NCBI GenBank assembly: GCA_963924555.1
Contig: OZ004582.1
Location: 7,192,001-7,256,000 of the forward strand
Direction: 5' to 3'
DNA: 64,000 nucleotides
Source: Crambe crambe
Lineage: Eukaryota > Porifera > Demospongiae > Poecilosclerida > Crambeidae
Below, piece by piece: positions 63,036-64,000 of the stretch (positions are counted from its first letter, which is position 1; each line of letters starts with the position of its first letter). The position numbers and the translations under genes are program-made. Below the pieces are notes generated by a model, which was not told where the DNA came from, ran no database searches, and saw only the letters and a program-made list of their open reading frames with translations.

Positions 63036-64000
63036 CGCTAGTAGGTGTGGTCAGGGGGTCCAGTCCACCTACGGTTAGGAAAGGGATTAATACTTATGAG
63101 TTCTAATTCAATATGGTGTTCTAATTTGATATGGAGTCATAATGGAAACAGATTCAATATGGAGTTCATGGGGCTACAGGGTAAACAAAAGGTATTGTGG
63201 TATTCATAAGAAGTGAATGATTTCATTAAAGAGAAATTTACAGGAACATTCCACCACTATAGGTACTACATTGGAACCAAATATGGACATCCAGCATCCA
63301 GACACACACACACAAACAATCTACTTCTCGATATTGCTTTGAATAGATGAAGCTGCAAATTATATTACAGTACAGGGCATTGCGTACTTACTGAATGGTA
63401 AGATATCATTTACTCAATACTGAAAGTGGATGCTTGCACCACCTGATGCTTATGCAAGTCCACAACACTAACATTGCATAAGTGTCTATTGCTCATGCCA
63501 CCATGAAACACATCTACTCTAAAGCTGAAAGCCAAGCCATTAACTTCCCCAGTCTGGTGAAAGTACAGCATTGGTGGTTGTTTTTCTCTCAGTTCTTGTA
63601 GGAAGGGATGATGATTGAAACACACACACACGTGCCTACAGATTTAGAACAATACCTCTGATTGTCAGCTTATTGGAGAAGGCCAGCTGGGCATTGTTTG
63701 AAGGAATGCTATCAAAAAATCATGTGTTACTGGTCTTGCTTACACACATGTGGAGGCTAGCAAGGCCTGCCCACCCCACTGATATACTTTCCCTCTCTCT
63801 ATTGATCCCCACAACAAAAGCATCAAGCTCCTAAATCAGGTGTACATAAACAAGGCTATAGCTTTTCAGATCCACTACCACAAATATGTATATGCACATA
63901 TGTATGCAAGCAGTACATGTACATGCATTTAGAAGACATGTACATAATTATGTAGGACCAGCCAGACGGATGACATACATACACATCACATGCATCACAT
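63036..64000. other. Upstream of liprin-alpha, no gene recognised
   Basis: A 73-codon open frame on the minus strand (63631-63410) has no recognisable family or codon-level support. Short AATATGGAGTT-like repeats lie at 63105-63165 and ATGTACAT-rich text lies at the window end. Liprin 5' untranslated exons and the promoter may be here but cannot be placed. Confidence 0.4.

Noticed and set aside
63410-63631. 73-codon minus-strand frame upstream of liprin
   Set aside because: No start context, homology or splice partner could be supported.
1-64000. tRNA or rRNA genes
   Set aside because: No cloverleaf with A and B boxes and no rRNA core motifs were noticed; a covariance-model scan would be needed to exclude a tRNA fully.

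Overview
The window is intron-bearing metazoan DNA. Liprin-alpha, kinesin-9 and NOSIP are all present, introns are short with GT-AG ends, and the intergenic DNA is AT-rich and crowded with short foldback elements. A lineage-expanded family joining a protein kinase to Kelch repeats, together with the compact gene layout, suggests a sponge, probably a demosponge. That assignment is inference; no ribosomal or mitochondrial marker is present.

Region 1 (1-17.5 kb) is a tandem array of a secreted cysteine-rich family of about 307 residues. There are two complete genes, one gene with a damaged signal peptide, one gene cut by the window edge, and three pseudogenes. The copies have duplicated flanks and are interspersed with foldback MITEs and a LINE reverse-transcriptase remnant. 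A 2.8-kb pogo-like transposon with terminal inverted repeats of about 395 bp lies inside the array. It has lost its DDE catalytic domain but keeps an N-terminal helix-turn-helix and a C-terminal PHD-like finger.

Region 2 (18-24.2 kb) is a divergent gene pair: a small 97-aa DUF4476-like gene on the minus strand and a 19-exon kinesin-9 (KIF9) gene on the plus strand, 796 aa. They share a 148-bp promoter with a candidate RFX X-box and a CRE palindrome, which fits a cilium gene.

Region 3 (24.2-37.8 kb) holds two copies of a unit made of a kinase/coiled-coil/Kelch gene (plus) and a NOSIP gene (minus). Damage is complementary. Unit A keeps the kinase-Kelch gene and has a broken NOSIP. Unit B keeps NOSIP and has lost the Kelch frame.

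Region 4 (37.8-53.7 kb) begins with an 8-exon zinc metalloprotease gene (422 aa) with a bacterial-style C-terminal domain. Its 3' exons, a minus-strand kinase-Kelch gene, a stand-alone Kelch gene and the penultimate liprin exon were all copied as one tandem segmental duplication of about 6 kb (about 41.3-47.1 and 47.1-53.7 kb). Decay is again complementary between copies.

Region 5 (53.1-63.0 kb) is a liprin-alpha gene on the minus strand, with a coiled-coil N-terminal half and three SAM domains. An AP-1-rich minisatellite sits in one of its introns.

No tRNA, rRNA or CRISPR array was recognised. Exon boundaries were read by eye from splice signals, homology to remembered family members and reading-frame closure; for KIF9, NOSIP, the metalloprotease, the 97-aa gene and the kinase-Kelch genes the exon sums are exact multiples of three.
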